Positions 1 through 7,357 are shown, numbered from the stretch's first letter. The stretch: 21,025 nucleotides of DNA from Muribaculum sp. (GCA_023663505.1 JAMPHH010000059.1:1-21025); one strand, 5' to 3'. Numbers and translations are program-made. Notes: generated by a model not told the origin, from the letters alone.

Positions 1-22
1 CCCTTCTGCCAGAAAATCTTTT

Positions 23-385
23 TTATTTTCCTCTTGACATATCACCAAATTGCTTAGGAGCACACACATATATCTTGTCATCATAGCTCCATATGCTCTC
101 CGGCAAAAGCCCTCCATACACCTCATATGAACAACAATCATGCGTATTATGAAGACACTCATTTTCAGAACATAAATATGTCGGATTCATGTCCTTATCT
201 AAATACATAATATTTGTCCTCTGCGTCGCATAATCATTCTTTATATAAAAATACCTTTGACCGCATTTTGCAAAAGCGCTATAACCCCAAAATGATTGTC
301 CCTCATCGACATTGGAATTACCTTTTTGCACCCAAAAAATCAGGATAACCATGCATATTATCAATAAAACAATACCCTTTTTCAT
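23..385 (-). CDS. Truncated exported protein with C-x4-C-x-H-x4-C motif
   Basis: 120 codons with an N-terminal hydrophobic segment (about residues 4-19), so exported or membrane-anchored. Cys72, Cys77, His79, Cys84 and Cys85 form a compact C-x4-C-x-H-x4-C cluster. I recall similar LC..C.H..C stretches near the start of much longer (about 400 aa) exported Lachnospiraceae proteins of unknown function. This ORF stops soon after the motif, in an A/G-rich tract 22 bases from the window edge, so it may be a frameshifted remnant or a real short protein. It begins 14 bases after the stop of the gene at 400-786, with a weak GGTGATG-like ribosome site, and is the last visible gene of the secreted-protein run. 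No function can be assigned. Confidence 0.5.
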   Translation of the reverse strand: MKKGIVLLIICMVILIFWVQKGNSNVDEGQSFWGYSAFAKCGQRYFYIKNDYATQRTNIMYLDKDMNPTYLCSENECLHNTHDCCSYEVYGGLLPESIWSYDDKIYVCAPKQFGDMSRGK

Positions 386-399
386 TCGTCATCACCACA

Positions 400-786
400 T
401 TAGTATAATGCTAAATGGTCTTCCGCATATTCCCCATTGTTGGCAACAACTGTTATGTCGGCATATATGCTTATAATATCATATGCCAGAGTTCGGGCAT
501 ATGAAAAGTAATCTCTTTGAGAGGCAGAATACCCAATTCCGAAGTCCCCGTCTTCACCAATATATTCTCCCTTTACGGAAAAGTCACAATAATCCGTTGC
601 ATTTCCGCTAATCCAAAACCTGTTTCCTTTTACACCTAATTCCACATTTGCCTTTACACCATCCAAATCGTATTTTCCAACCGTAATCTTATCCATTGCC
701 ATACATTGACATGTGTTATTCGCAAAAAGCAAAACCGACAACGCAATACCTAACACCATTACCTTACATTTCTTTTTTACACTCAT
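400..786 (-). CDS. Small secreted protein of unknown function
   Basis: 128 codons. A signal peptide is clear: basic start (MSVKKKCK), hydrophobic core at about residues 9-22, and likely cleavage near the CQCMA stretch at about 26-31. About 98 polar residues remain with no domain I recognise. The ATG is preceded by a strong AAGGAGGG site 8 bases away. It lies 22 bases downstream of the lipoprotein gene and 14 bases upstream of the truncated gene, so it is probably in their operon downstream of the agr peptide genes. Secretion is well supported; the role is unknown. Confidence 0.75.
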   Translation of the reverse strand: MSVKKKCKVMVLGIALSVLLFANNTCQCMAMDKITVGKYDLDGVKANVELGVKGNRFWISGNATDYCDFSVKGEYIGEDGDFGIGYSASQRDYFSYARTLAYDIISIYADITVVANNGEYAEDHLALY

Positions 787-808
787 TTTTATTCCCTCCT
801 TGGTATTC

Positions 809-1783
809 TTAGTTTACAATAGCTATATTCTCAAAATATTCCTCAAGCCTCATATCCAAATCCCCCATGGAAAGCCAACATTTAATGCTTTCGTCCACTG
901 TCTGAACCAAAACCCACTCTTCCGCATCTCCGCCCAGAACAATCAGCCCTGTACCTGCCTGTATTGTAACGCTATCCGCATTCATCGAACAGTCCGTATA
1001 CCCCTTTAAATCCTTTTTTAGTATAAAAACCTTGTTTTCTCCGGTATCCGCATCAACAGTGAAGTAATCACTGTATCCTTCCTGAAAGATAAATTGCTCA
1101 TTCCCTTCCGCGTTAATCTCCAGCTTGCAGGCTCGGACCGTCAAATGCCACTCGATTTGCCCTACAAGCGTTTTCACAAGTAAGCATTCCTGCTCTTTAT
1201 CATAACACTGTATATCACCCCATATCCAGAGATCCTTTATCTCCTCTCCATCATAGAGAAAAACATAAGTACGCGAATTATATGATTCATCTTCGGCAGC
1301 TAATGCAAGCGCTAATCGTTTTCCATCAGGAGTAAATATATAGAATGGCGTTTCTTTCCCCTCCATTAAGTCTGATATAATGGTAGGGTGGTCTATCACC
1401 CATTCCAAATCATTAATATGCAATGTGCAGGAATATCGATATCCGTCCCCGATTTCTTCCGCTTCAAAGGAGACACGTTCCATCTCTCCGTCCATATCTA
1501 TGTCCAGTTCGCAATCCGCTTTAATTTGCATCATATCCCCTGATGCAATGACCGAAGCGACAGTCTCCGCATCATATGTGACTGTTTCCTGACTCTGAAG
1601 CTCATTAACCACAGGATTCTCATCTGTTCCAACCTCAATTGCAGATGATGCTTCTTCAGATAATGGATATCCCTTTTCAATTACATCACTCGGCGTATCT
1701 ATGAATCCCGTTTTATCACTACAACTGTATAGAACTGCCGAAAACACAAATATACATAAAATGAATATCTTATATCTGGGCAC
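809..1783 (-). CDS. Lipoprotein with Asp-rich loop
   Basis: 324 codons starting at GTG, chosen because TGGAGGAT lies 9 bases upstream and the product then begins with a proper lipoprotein signal (PRYK, hydrophobic core, VLYSC with Cys21 as the lipid site). Residues 94-99 read DIDMDG, resembling calcium-binding or FG-GAP-like DxDxDG loops. The last 60 residues (an AGTGLIVLGG stretch and a following WVLVQT) look like a small beta-barrel of SH3b type, which is inference. It starts 26 bases after the stop of the peptidase gene, consistent with one operon. A cell-surface lipoprotein is likely; the substrate or partner is unknown. Confidence 0.75.
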   Translation of the reverse strand: MPRYKIFILCIFVFSAVLYSCSDKTGFIDTPSDVIEKGYPLSEEASSAIEVGTDENPVVNELQSQETVTYDAETVASVIASGDMMQIKADCELDIDMDGEMERVSFEAEEIGDGYRYSCTLHINDLEWVIDHPTIISDLMEGKETPFYIFTPDGKRLALALAAEDESYNSRTYVFLYDGEEIKDLWIWGDIQCYDKEQECLLVKTLVGQIEWHLTVRACKLEINAEGNEQFIFQEGYSDYFTVDADTGENKVFILKKDLKGYTDCSMNADSVTIQAGTGLIVLGGDAEEWVLVQTVDESIKCWLSMGDLDMRLEEYFENIAIVN

Positions 1784-1809
1784 TTATATTATCCTCCATA
1801 CTATCAATA

Positions 1810-2934
1810 TTAGTTAAACGGTCTGTACTTAGCATTAGCTAAAGAAGAATAACTGTATGTACTTACACATGTCAGCGGTGGTGTTTGTTCAATTACGGTC
1901 ACTTGTTGTTTTGACGTATTATTTGTCATAACCAAAAAACAATGACCACTTTTTACCAATGCGTCCCCACTTCCCAATAATTCATACGATTCTAACAAAT
2001 CATTTTTGGAAGGAGAAGATGCATCATAACTCCCGATCTTTGAAAATGTCCCATTACTAATTGCCGTAATCATGCCTGATGTTGCATATTTTGATGAAGT
2101 ATCAAGCGCATAACAGACTAGTCCTGAACAATCCAACCCATAATAAGGGCAATATACTTTGTTCCCTTCCGCTGATGTTCTGGTTGTTAATTGCAAAAAT
2201 TTGGAGTCATTTAATACATTCAAGAAAATTTTTCCATTTAGAAAGGAAGTGGGGTAGCAATCTCCATATTGTGTATATGGATATCCTTGATATGTAGTTC
2301 CGCTTTTGAAGTATTTTTTTGATGTTCCCCATTGATAAATGTCGGAATCGGGACTCCATGTTTGATTATAAATATCCAACGCTCTCTGATATGCCGCTTT
2401 ATTGGCCCGAGAATCTATCATATCCGACTGCAATAAATCGCATTCGTGCTCAACAATTACGGGAATCTCAACAGAAAAACCGCCGTAAACTGCCTGAATT
2501 TGCGTTTCCCCGACCCCTCTGGCATAGATTTTACCTTTATATACGCTTGCCACAGCAATATTTTCTGAAGTCCATTCTGCCAATTCAGAAACGTTTGCAT
2601 AAAACCCTTCTTCTGTTTCAACGATCAGGTCAATATACTCGCTTTCACCGTTTGTATCAAAGACCACATCTGTTTTGCACGCATTAATATTAACGACCTC
2701 AAAATGCGGATCAGCTATATCATACTCTGATTCCGTATGAAAATATTTCTCCGCAAGACCTTCCAATTCTTCCGCACAAGAACCGGATATATCCTTAAGA
2801 GAACGTTCATACAGTGTTGTATCCTGCGATTCTTTTGCAAAAATGATATTATCTGAAACTGAAAACCCAAGTATCGTTACGGCAGCCATTATAGCCATGA
2901 TTTTGGCACTACCCCTTAAAAATTTCTTTCCCAT
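1810..2934 (-). CDS. Secreted BIG2-domain NlpC/P60-like cysteine peptidase
   Basis: 374 codons. Signal peptide at residues 1-33. Residues about 88-162 form a bacterial Ig-like (BIG2) domain, with the typical W-x-S-x-N-x-x-V-A-x-V and G-x-A-x-G-x-G-x-T patterns. The C-terminal half carries Asp268-Cys269-Ser270-Gly271, the NlpC/P60 nucleophile motif, and His331 in a SGHCFLV stretch as the likely second catalytic residue. Family knowledge suggests peptidoglycan peptide cleavage or amidase activity outside the cell; the exact bond is unknown. AGGAGG lies 9 bases before the ATG. It is the first of four exported-protein genes downstream of agrD-agrB, which makes it a candidate quorum-controlled output. 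Confidence 0.85.
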   Translation of the reverse strand: MGKKFLRGSAKIMAIMAAVTILGFSVSDNIIFAKESQDTTLYERSLKDISGSCAEELEGLAEKYFHTESEYDIADPHFEVVNINACKTDVVFDTNGESEYIDLIVETEEGFYANVSELAEWTSENIAVASVYKGKIYARGVGETQIQAVYGGFSVEIPVIVEHECDLLQSDMIDSRANKAAYQRALDIYNQTWSPDSDIYQWGTSKKYFKSGTTYQGYPYTQYGDCYPTSFLNGKIFLNVLNDSKFLQLTTRTSAEGNKVYCPYYGLDCSGLVCYALDTSSKYATSGMITAISNGTFSKIGSYDASSPSKNDLLESYELLGSGDALVKSGHCFLVMTNNTSKQQVTVIEQTPPLTCVSTYSYSSLANAKYRPFN

Positions 2935-2968
2935 GATTTTGTCCTCCTGTTATTTTATTCTTTGTGTG

Positions 2969-2986
2969 TTTGTGAAACGTCACAAA
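2969..2986. promoter_or_regulatory. Inverted repeat upstream of the peptidase gene
   Basis: TTTGTGA-aacg-TCACAAA is a perfect 7-bp inverted repeat in the leader of the peptidase gene, about 35 bases before its ATG. A further copy of the half-site (TCACAAA) lies at 3031-3037. It could be a protein-binding site or a short mRNA hairpin. The 4-base spacer does not match the TGTGA-N6-TCACA spacing of CRP-type sites. Confidence 0.45.
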
Positions 2987-3051
2987 CCATATAGATATTA
3001 AATTTTGCTAACTAAAAACAAATAGCCCTTTCACAAATATAGTGTATTTCA

Positions 3052-3192
3052 TCACCTCGCTTTGTTATTCCTGTTTTCTTCTCGCCAGTTACTTAGTCGC
3101 TTGGTCTCATCACTGACTTTAGACTGACAAGTGATTACAGGATATGTGATCTTTGCGTACTGATTCTTTCCCTTGCCTGAGACATATTTCAT
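3052..3192 (-). CDS. Small 46-aa ORF between agrB and the peptidase gene
   Basis: An open frame of 46 codons (MKYVSGKGKNQYAKI... ending ENRNNKAR), read directly from the minus strand. It is preceded by a full AAGGAGGG site at 3195-3202, but only 3 bases separate GGAGG from the ATG, shorter than usual. A second ATG, better spaced, opens a 16-codon ORF in another frame. The product is very basic and polar, with one Cys (residue 22), no signal peptide and no hydrophobic helix. It is not recognised. The strong ribosome site in the gap after agrB is the main support; it could instead be a leader for the downstream peptidase gene. Confidence 0.4.
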   Translation of the reverse strand: MKYVSGKGKNQYAKITYPVITCQSKVSDETKRLSNWREENRNNKAR

Positions 3193-3295
3193 TTCCCTCC
3201 TTAAAAAATTTTATACTGCGATATCAATGACGCTTTCATTATCCTTATTGCAAATTGTAATTTCAACCCTTTTTGCGCCAAACGACATTATGTGT

Positions 3296-3874
3296 TCATT
3301 TTTGGGACTTTTCAACTATCCGTTTAAAAATACATGGAACTTGCAGTCCTGCCGAAAGTATAATACCAATACAGACGCAGCCCGCATATGTATATAACCT
3401 AACTGCCGTAAAGATAGCTACAATCAATCCCATGAGAAACAAGACGATTAGCACTACTCCTTTATAATGTTTGAAATCTTCTTGATCCAGTGGTCGATTT
3501 GCATTGTCAATCGGACTAAAGATACTCAGACTTATTGCTGCTACAATTGTGCAGATGACCATCGCCCAGCCATATTCACAATGTATTGATACCTCAATGC
3601 AAAGCAGCAGCAACAAAGATGAAGCTAATAAACATGACCGTAATTTTTTTGCATGATACCCGCCGCTATATTTTCGGATTAACATAAGGGGCATTACTAT
3701 AATAATGCCCCTGCTGATATCCCCTCTACATAAGCCCAATAATACCGCCAGAAGAACAGGAGACAATGACAGTAAAAAACTCCTTACAGCATAACAGTAA
3801 AGCTCCCTATCTGTCTCCTCAATCACTTCACAACCGACAAGCCAGTCTACTATCACCTCGAAGCACTTACTCAT
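3296..3874 (-). CDS. agrB: AgrB-family peptidase, processes the AgrD autoinducer
   Basis: 192 codons, the normal AgrB length. AgrB is a polytopic membrane cysteine endopeptidase that removes the AgrD C-terminal tail and closes the thiolactone ring. The signature is present: Arg67-K-Y-S-G-G-Y-His74 followed by Cys81, giving the family His-x6-Cys pair (His77/Cys84 in S. aureus). Hydrophobic segments at about 32-49, 56-66, 82-95, 103-119 and 140-180 fit the membrane topology. The ATG overlaps the agrD TGA as ATGA, with AGAGGGA just upstream inside agrD, so translation is probably coupled. Gene order D then B is the reverse of staphylococci (agrBD). Confidence 0.93.
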   Translation of the reverse strand: MSKCFEVIVDWLVGCEVIEETDRELYCYAVRSFLLSLSPVLLAVLLGLCRGDISRGIIIVMPLMLIRKYSGGYHAKKLRSCLLASSLLLLLCIEVSIHCEYGWAMVICTIVAAISLSIFSPIDNANRPLDQEDFKHYKGVVLIVLFLMGLIVAIFTAVRLYTYAGCVCIGIILSAGLQVPCIFKRIVEKSQK

Positions 3875-4026
3875 CGTTTATCCCTCTTGAATTTTGATAA
3901 TTCATTTGGAACCTTTGGCTGATACGCCGCAATGCAAGACACAGAGTTGGCGTCACCCTGTAAGTGTGTGTTTAAAACAGCCACGACCTTTTTTGCTACC
4001 TCTTTAGATTTTTTGTTTTTCTGCAT
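3871..4026 (-). CDS. agrD: AgrD-type cyclic autoinducer peptide precursor
   Basis: A 51-codon ORF, found by reading the gap upstream of agrB. The first 23 residues are a Lys-rich amphipathic helix (MQKNKKSKEVAKKVVAVLNT...), as in AgrD leaders. The core is ANSVS-CIAAY and the tail is QPKVPNELSKFKRDKR; QPK-x-P directly after the ring is the hallmark of the AgrD C-terminal recognition region. Predicted signal: a thiolactone ring Cys31-Ile-Ala-Ala-Tyr35 with a short N-terminal exocyclic tail. Cys to Pro spacing is one residue shorter than in S. aureus, so a four-residue ring (CIAA) cannot be excluded. AGGAGGG lies 7 bases before the ATG. The ATGA overlap with agrB confirms the pairing. Confidence 0.92.
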   Translation of the reverse strand: MQKNKKSKEVAKKVVAVLNTHLQGDANSVSCIAAYQPKVPNELSKFKRDKR

Positions 4027-4172
4027 ATTTTTGCCCTCCTCGCAAAGTAAAATATTTGATTACTTGATGAAAATATAACGTATCAGGCATAATAAATCCA
4101 GTGCTTCGGAATGAACGGCTTTCTTTTTGCAAATTTTGAATAAAAAGGGCTTTTTTTCTTTACAAACTAACT

Positions 4173-4198
4173 GTATTACAGAAAAATTTATGTAATAC
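4173..4198. promoter_or_regulatory. Palindromic operator candidate 1 in the agrD / XRE gap
   Basis: GTATTACA, 10 bases, TGTAATAC: a perfect 8-bp inverted repeat. Its left half with flanks, TGTATTACAGA, matches the half-sites of the second palindrome at 4213-4241. It lies about 150 bp upstream of agrD and 46 bp upstream of the XRE -35 box. The 327-bp divergent gap (4027-4353) otherwise holds poly-T/A tracts and no further ORF I could support. Confidence 0.55.
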
Positions 4199-4212
4199 TT
4201 TCTCTAAATACT

Positions 4213-4241
4213 ATGTATCACAGATTTATTCTGTCATACAT
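4213..4241. promoter_or_regulatory. Palindromic operator candidate 2 in the agrD / XRE gap
   Basis: ATGTATcACAGA, 5 bases, TCTGTcATACAT: 12-bp arms with one mismatch. Both halves read TGTATnACAGA, the same half-site as the palindrome at 4173-4198. The repeat ends 2 bases before the XRE -35 hexamer, a position typical of an activator or autoregulator. Candidate binders are the XRE protein or the LytTR regulator; LytTR proteins usually bind direct repeats, which favours the XRE protein. Confidence 0.55.
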
Positions 4242-4243
4242 TC

Positions 4244-4272
4244 TTTATAAAACACGCCCTTATTGATATGAT
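4244..4272 (+). promoter_or_regulatory. Predicted sigma-A promoter of the XRE gene
   Basis: -35 TTTATA (4244-4249), 17-bp spacer, -10 TATGAT (4267-4272). The -10 matches consensus at 5 of 6 and the -35 at 4 of 6. It is placed directly downstream of the palindrome at 4213-4241. Confidence 0.45.
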
Positions 4273-4353
4273 TATGCTAGATAAAAAGCTATAAACTTTG
4301 ATTTGTTTTCGACTACTATGTTCTTAAGATTAGTCAGAAGAAAGGCGCGGATA

Positions 4354-4704
4354 ATGGAATCTCTTTACAAAGAAATGGGAACTCGTATAAAAACGCGACG
4401 TAAGGAATTGAAAATGAAACAGTCAGAATTGGCGGAGAAAATTGAAATATCCAATAACCATATGTCTTCCATCGAGAACGGGAGACAGAAGCCCAGTATG
4501 GATTCTTTTATCAGAATCTGCACTTGCCTGAATGTCACCCCTAACTTTTTGCTTCTCGGTTCCATGCATGCTTATAATATCCCTCTGGATATTACAGACA
4601 AATTACGTCTATGTACTCAAGCAGACATAGAACTGGCAAAAGCATTTATTGAACTGCTTGTGAATAGAAATTCGTCTGAGCACTTTTATAAGGGGAACTA
4701 TTAA
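4354..4704 (+). CDS. XRE-family helix-turn-helix regulator
   Basis: 116 codons. Residues about 8-62 form a Cro/CI-type HTH: TRIKTRRKELKMKQSELAEK, then the recognition helix region ISNNHMSSIENGRQKPS and the closing helix. A short C-terminal helical tail without a ligand domain follows. The frame is open upstream to an ATG at 4303, but ATG 4354 is preferred because AAAGG lies 9 bases before it and the HTH then starts as in the family. It is transcribed away from agrD and toward the two-component genes, with paired palindromes before its promoter. It probably controls itself and perhaps agrDB; this is inference. Confidence 0.85.
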   Translation: MESLYKEMGTRIKTRRKELKMKQSELAEKIEISNNHMSSIENGRQKPSMDSFIRICTCLNVTPNFLLLGSMHAYNIPLDITDKLRLCTQADIELAKAFIELLVNRNSSEHFYKGNY

Positions 4705-4777
4705 CTTCCTTTTGTACTTGACCAAATTATTTGATTTTCCCAAAATACTCATATTAATGTCTTTTCATACAGTTTTT

Positions 4778-4807
4778 TTGCAATTCACTCATATTATATT
4801 GTATAAT
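4778..4807 (+). promoter_or_regulatory. Predicted promoter of the agrA-like/agrC-like operon
   Basis: -35 TTGCAA (4778-4783), 18-bp spacer, -10 TATAAT (4802-4807). The -10 is also the first TATAAT of the paired repeat that follows. A second TATAAT at 4874-4879, preceded by TGG (extended -10), could be a second start. Confidence 0.55.
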
Positions 4808-4902
4808 AAATCCATATTCAGGACAGGAAACGGTTGAATGGCCATAATTACCATGATTGTTACACAATCATGGTATAATAAATCCATATTCAGAACAGGA
4901 AA
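4802..4902 (+). repeat. Paired promoter-like repeat, copy A
   Basis: Two units begin at TATAAT 4802 and TATAAT 4874, 72 bp apart, and both start TATAATAAATCCATATTCAG. Between them are GGTTGAATGGCC (4832-4843) and a perfect 11-bp palindrome, ACCATGATTGT-tac-ACAATCATGGT (4850-4874). The same layout recurs at 12619-12734 and 17530-17627. The repeat ends just before the ribosome site of the response-regulator gene, in that gene's orientation. The second unit is degenerate after about 30 bases. Confidence 0.8.
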
Positions 4903-4920
4903 AAAACGGAGTGAATTGAC

Positions 4921-5628
4921 ATGCGTATTTTAATATGCGATGATGACGAACTTATTGTAGAACAACTTCAAAAATATCTAAAATACTTTTTCAAGCAGGA
5001 ACATCTCAAATGCCCTGATATAGCGGTATTTTATAATGGGGAATCCTTATTAGAGGATAAGGGAGAAAAAGACATTTTGTTTTTAGATGTGGAAATGGCA
5101 GGAATGAATGGCATTTATGTGGGTAATGAGTTAAAGAAAGCAAACAGTAATATTATCATATTTATTGTAACCTCCTTCATGGAGTATTTAGATGAAGCAA
5201 TGAGATTCCATGTGTTCCGTTACTTATCAAAACCATTAGATAAACAGCGCTTTTTTCGGAACATGCATTATGCTATTGAACTCTATAATTCCATATCTTA
5301 TAAAATCCCTGTTGAGACCAAACAGGGCGTTTTCTCTATGAATGCCTCGTCAATTATCACGATAGAGGCAATTGGCAGAAAAGTAATTGTCCACACCACA
5401 AGCAGGGATTTTGAATCTATCCGCCCCCTGCAGTATTGGCAGGAAATTCTTCCCAAAAACAGTTTTTTCCAAACCCACCGCAGTTACATTGTTAATTTTG
5501 CTCATATCAAGAATTTTGACCATTCCTTAGTCCATATGGAAAATGATAAATTTAATGCCTATTTGACAAAAAGAAAATACAGCAGCTTCAAAAAGGCATA
5601 TTTTCTTTATCTGGAAAGTGCGAGGTAA
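4921..5628 (+). CDS. agrA: LytTR response regulator, AgrA-like
   Basis: 235 codons. Receiver domain at residues 1-120: acidic pocket D7-D8-D9, phosphoacceptor Asp56 in DILFLDVEM, Thr84, and Lys104 in the YLSKP motif. LytTR DNA-binding domain at about 130-235, with the FFQTHRSYIVN stretch typical of AgrA-type regulators. It would be phosphorylated by the adjacent kinase and activate promoters through LytTR direct repeats. GGAGTG lies 8 bases before the ATG. The next gene starts 6 bases after its stop. Assignment as AgrA rests on the neighbouring agrD-agrB and HPK10 kinase; other LytTR regulators share these features. Confidence 0.9.
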   Translation: MRILICDDDELIVEQLQKYLKYFFKQEHLKCPDIAVFYNGESLLEDKGEKDILFLDVEMAGMNGIYVGNELKKANSNIIIFIVTSFMEYLDEAMRFHVFRYLSKPLDKQRFFRNMHYAIELYNSISYKIPVETKQGVFSMNASSIITIEAIGRKVIVHTTSRDFESIRPLQYWQEILPKNSFFQTHRSYIVNFAHIKNFDHSLVHMENDKFNAYLTKRKYSSFKKAYFLYLESAR

Positions 5629-5634
5629 ATTCAT

Positions 5635-6954
5635 ATGAAAGACATTCTCTATTACTTTTTTTGTTATACTGTGGAAGCAATTATAATTTGGCAATACAGC
5701 GCCTCCCTTTTTGTCCCAAAGCTCTCACGCAAAACGAGGTTTTTTGCTCTCGCACTATGTTATTTTATTCCATTTCTCTTAGCGTTTTATAGTCATTTTT
5801 TTGTAAATGCATTTTCTTTTTTATTCATCAACTTTATTTTTTTATATACACAATATGAGCTAAGATGGGAAGTATCCCTGTTTCACTCGGCAATTGTCAC
5901 CGCAATAATGGCAATGAGTGAATTGGCTCCATATAGCATTATCTCGCTGTTCTTCCCGCATTTTCTCTCGAATCCGTCTTTATTCCATAATAAAATCCTT
6001 TTCGCCGTTTTAAGTAAGCTACTCTATTTCTTTATCATATACCTTCTTTCCTATATATTTAACGGCCAAAGAGACAGCACTACACAACAGAACCGATCGG
6101 CTATATTACTTGGATTTATTCCCCTGTCCTCACTTTTTGTTATGCTTACTTTTATGTATATGGGTGAATCATCTGTTATCCCTTCCCTGAATAGCTATAT
6201 GATGACATTAAGCGCCATTCTTCTCTTGTGCATGAATTTGCTGATATTTGGAATCAATCAGTATAATCAACAAAAAAATGCAACCTTTACCCAAATGCAG
6301 GTTTTGCTGCAGAAGGAATATGACTCGGCGGAATATTATAAAATGCTTTTGCAGCAAAATGAAAATCAAAGCATATTAATCCATGATATTAAGAAGCATC
6401 TGCAAACAATTGATTTGTTGGCGGAAAAAAGAGAATATGAAAAAATATGTTCTTACATCCGACAACTGTTAAATTCATCAGATTTAAAAGAATTTTCAAG
6501 GCTTTGCGACCATGAGATGTTAAATGCCATACTTTCACGCTACAAAAGGCAATGCAATATGAAACAAATAGACTTTATTGCAGATATACGCAGCGGGACA
6601 ATAGATTTCATGTCTGACAATGACCTCACTGCTTTATTCTGCAACTTACTGGATAATGCAATGGAGGCCGCCAATGGAATCCCAAACGCTTATATTGAAA
6701 TAAATATACAAAAGACAAGCCCTGCTGATTTTGTGGTTCTGTCTGTCATCAATTCCTGCAGAAATGACCCTTTTACAAGGGGTTCTCATTTGCTTGCTAC
6801 AAAAAAGACTGATAAGGTAAAACATGGCTTCGGGGTCAAAAGCATTCAAAAAATCGTCACAAAGTATCAAGGAGATATACAGATGTACTATAATGAAGAA
6901 TCCCATACTTTTCACTCTATAATCACCCTAACGCCCCCGAAGCATGTTTCTTGA
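5635..6954 (+). CDS. agrC: HPK10-type sensor histidine kinase, AgrC-like
   Basis: 439 codons. About six hydrophobic membrane segments occupy residues 5-210, the usual AgrC sensor region for cyclic peptides. The H-box is IHDIKKHLQ with His250, lacking the Pro common in other kinase classes, as in HPK10. The N-box is LFCNLLDNAMEA (Asn337, Asp340, Asn341) and the G-box KHGFGVKSI at about 396-404, so the ATPase domain is intact. The start uses GAGG at the very end of the response-regulator gene, indicating one transcript. The inferred ligand is the AgrD-derived peptide. Confidence 0.9.
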   Translation: MKDILYYFFCYTVEAIIIWQYSASLFVPKLSRKTRFFALALCYFIPFLLAFYSHFFVNAFSFLFINFIFLYTQYELRWEVSLFHSAIVTAIMAMSELAPYSIISLFFPHFLSNPSLFHNKILFAVLSKLLYFFIIYLLSYIFNGQRDSTTQQNRSAILLGFIPLSSLFVMLTFMYMGESSVIPSLNSYMMTLSAILLLCMNLLIFGINQYNQQKNATFTQMQVLLQKEYDSAEYYKMLLQQNENQSILIHDIKKHLQTIDLLAEKREYEKICSYIRQLLNSSDLKEFSRLCDHEMLNAILSRYKRQCNMKQIDFIADIRSGTIDFMSDNDLTALFCNLLDNAMEAANGIPNAYIEINIQKTSPADFVVLSVINSCRNDPFTRGSHLLATKKTDKVKHGFGVKSIQKIVTKYQGDIQMYYNEESHTFHSIITLTPPKHVS

Positions 6955-7021
6955 CCTGCTTTAAACAATATCTTTATGTTCTCTTGTTACAGCAGATTGA
7001 CCACAATTTTTAGAAACCTTA

Positions 7022-7357
7022 TTATGCTGAAAAAAATGTATACCTCATAAGTTCATTATCAATATCTCTTCCTGCATATATAACCCGGATTACTGTCACA
7101 AGTGCCGTCGCTTTATCAAGAATATAAAATACAAGATAATTGTCAACAGACATTACCCGAAGTCCTTTTGACTTCCATGGTTCTTTTTCATATTGCCTGA
7201 ATTTTTCCGGGAAATTTTCAAGCCCTGTAATATGTCTTTCCAGTCTGTCAAGCTGTCCTGCCGCATTTTCTAAAGAAAGTAATTCAAAAGCGATATACTC
7301 ATAAATACCTCTCAAATCGGCATCAGCTTGTTCCGTAATAACCACTTCATAAATCAT
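7022..7357 (-). CDS. RelE/ParE-family toxin
   Basis: 111 codons. The family pattern is clear: YEVVITEQADADLRGIYEYI at the start, an LxxLxxxIxxLxxFP helix pair, and the C-terminal strands GLRVMSVDNYLVFYIL and VIRVIYAGRDI. RelE-type members cut mRNA on the ribosome and ParE-type members poison gyrase; the sequence does not decide between them. The ATG overlaps the antitoxin stop as ATGA, so the two are co-translated. It converges with the kinase gene, with 67 bases between stops. Confidence 0.9.
   Translation of the reverse strand: MIYEVVITEQADADLRGIYEYIAFELLSLENAAGQLDRLERHITGLENFPEKFRQYEKEPWKSKGLRVMSVDNYLVFYILDKATALVTVIRVIYAGRDIDNELMRYTFFSA

Noticed and set aside
2969..2986. CRP- or CcpA-type binding site
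   Set aside because: The spacer is 4 bases instead of 6 for CRP, and the central CG is out of register for a cre site.
3213..3288. A 25-codon minus-strand frame (MSFGAKRVEITI...) just after agrB
   Set aside because: No ribosome site, and too short to support by sequence alone.
4082..4163. LytTR (AgrA) direct-repeat sites upstream of agrD
   Set aside because: One match (CCGTTCAT on the minus strand near 4128) was seen, but no second copy at the expected spacing of about 21 bases.
6955..7021. Bidirectional terminator between the kinase and toxin genes
   Set aside because: Only short, interrupted complementarity (TGCT..ACAA / TTGT..AGCA) and no T-run; not convincing.
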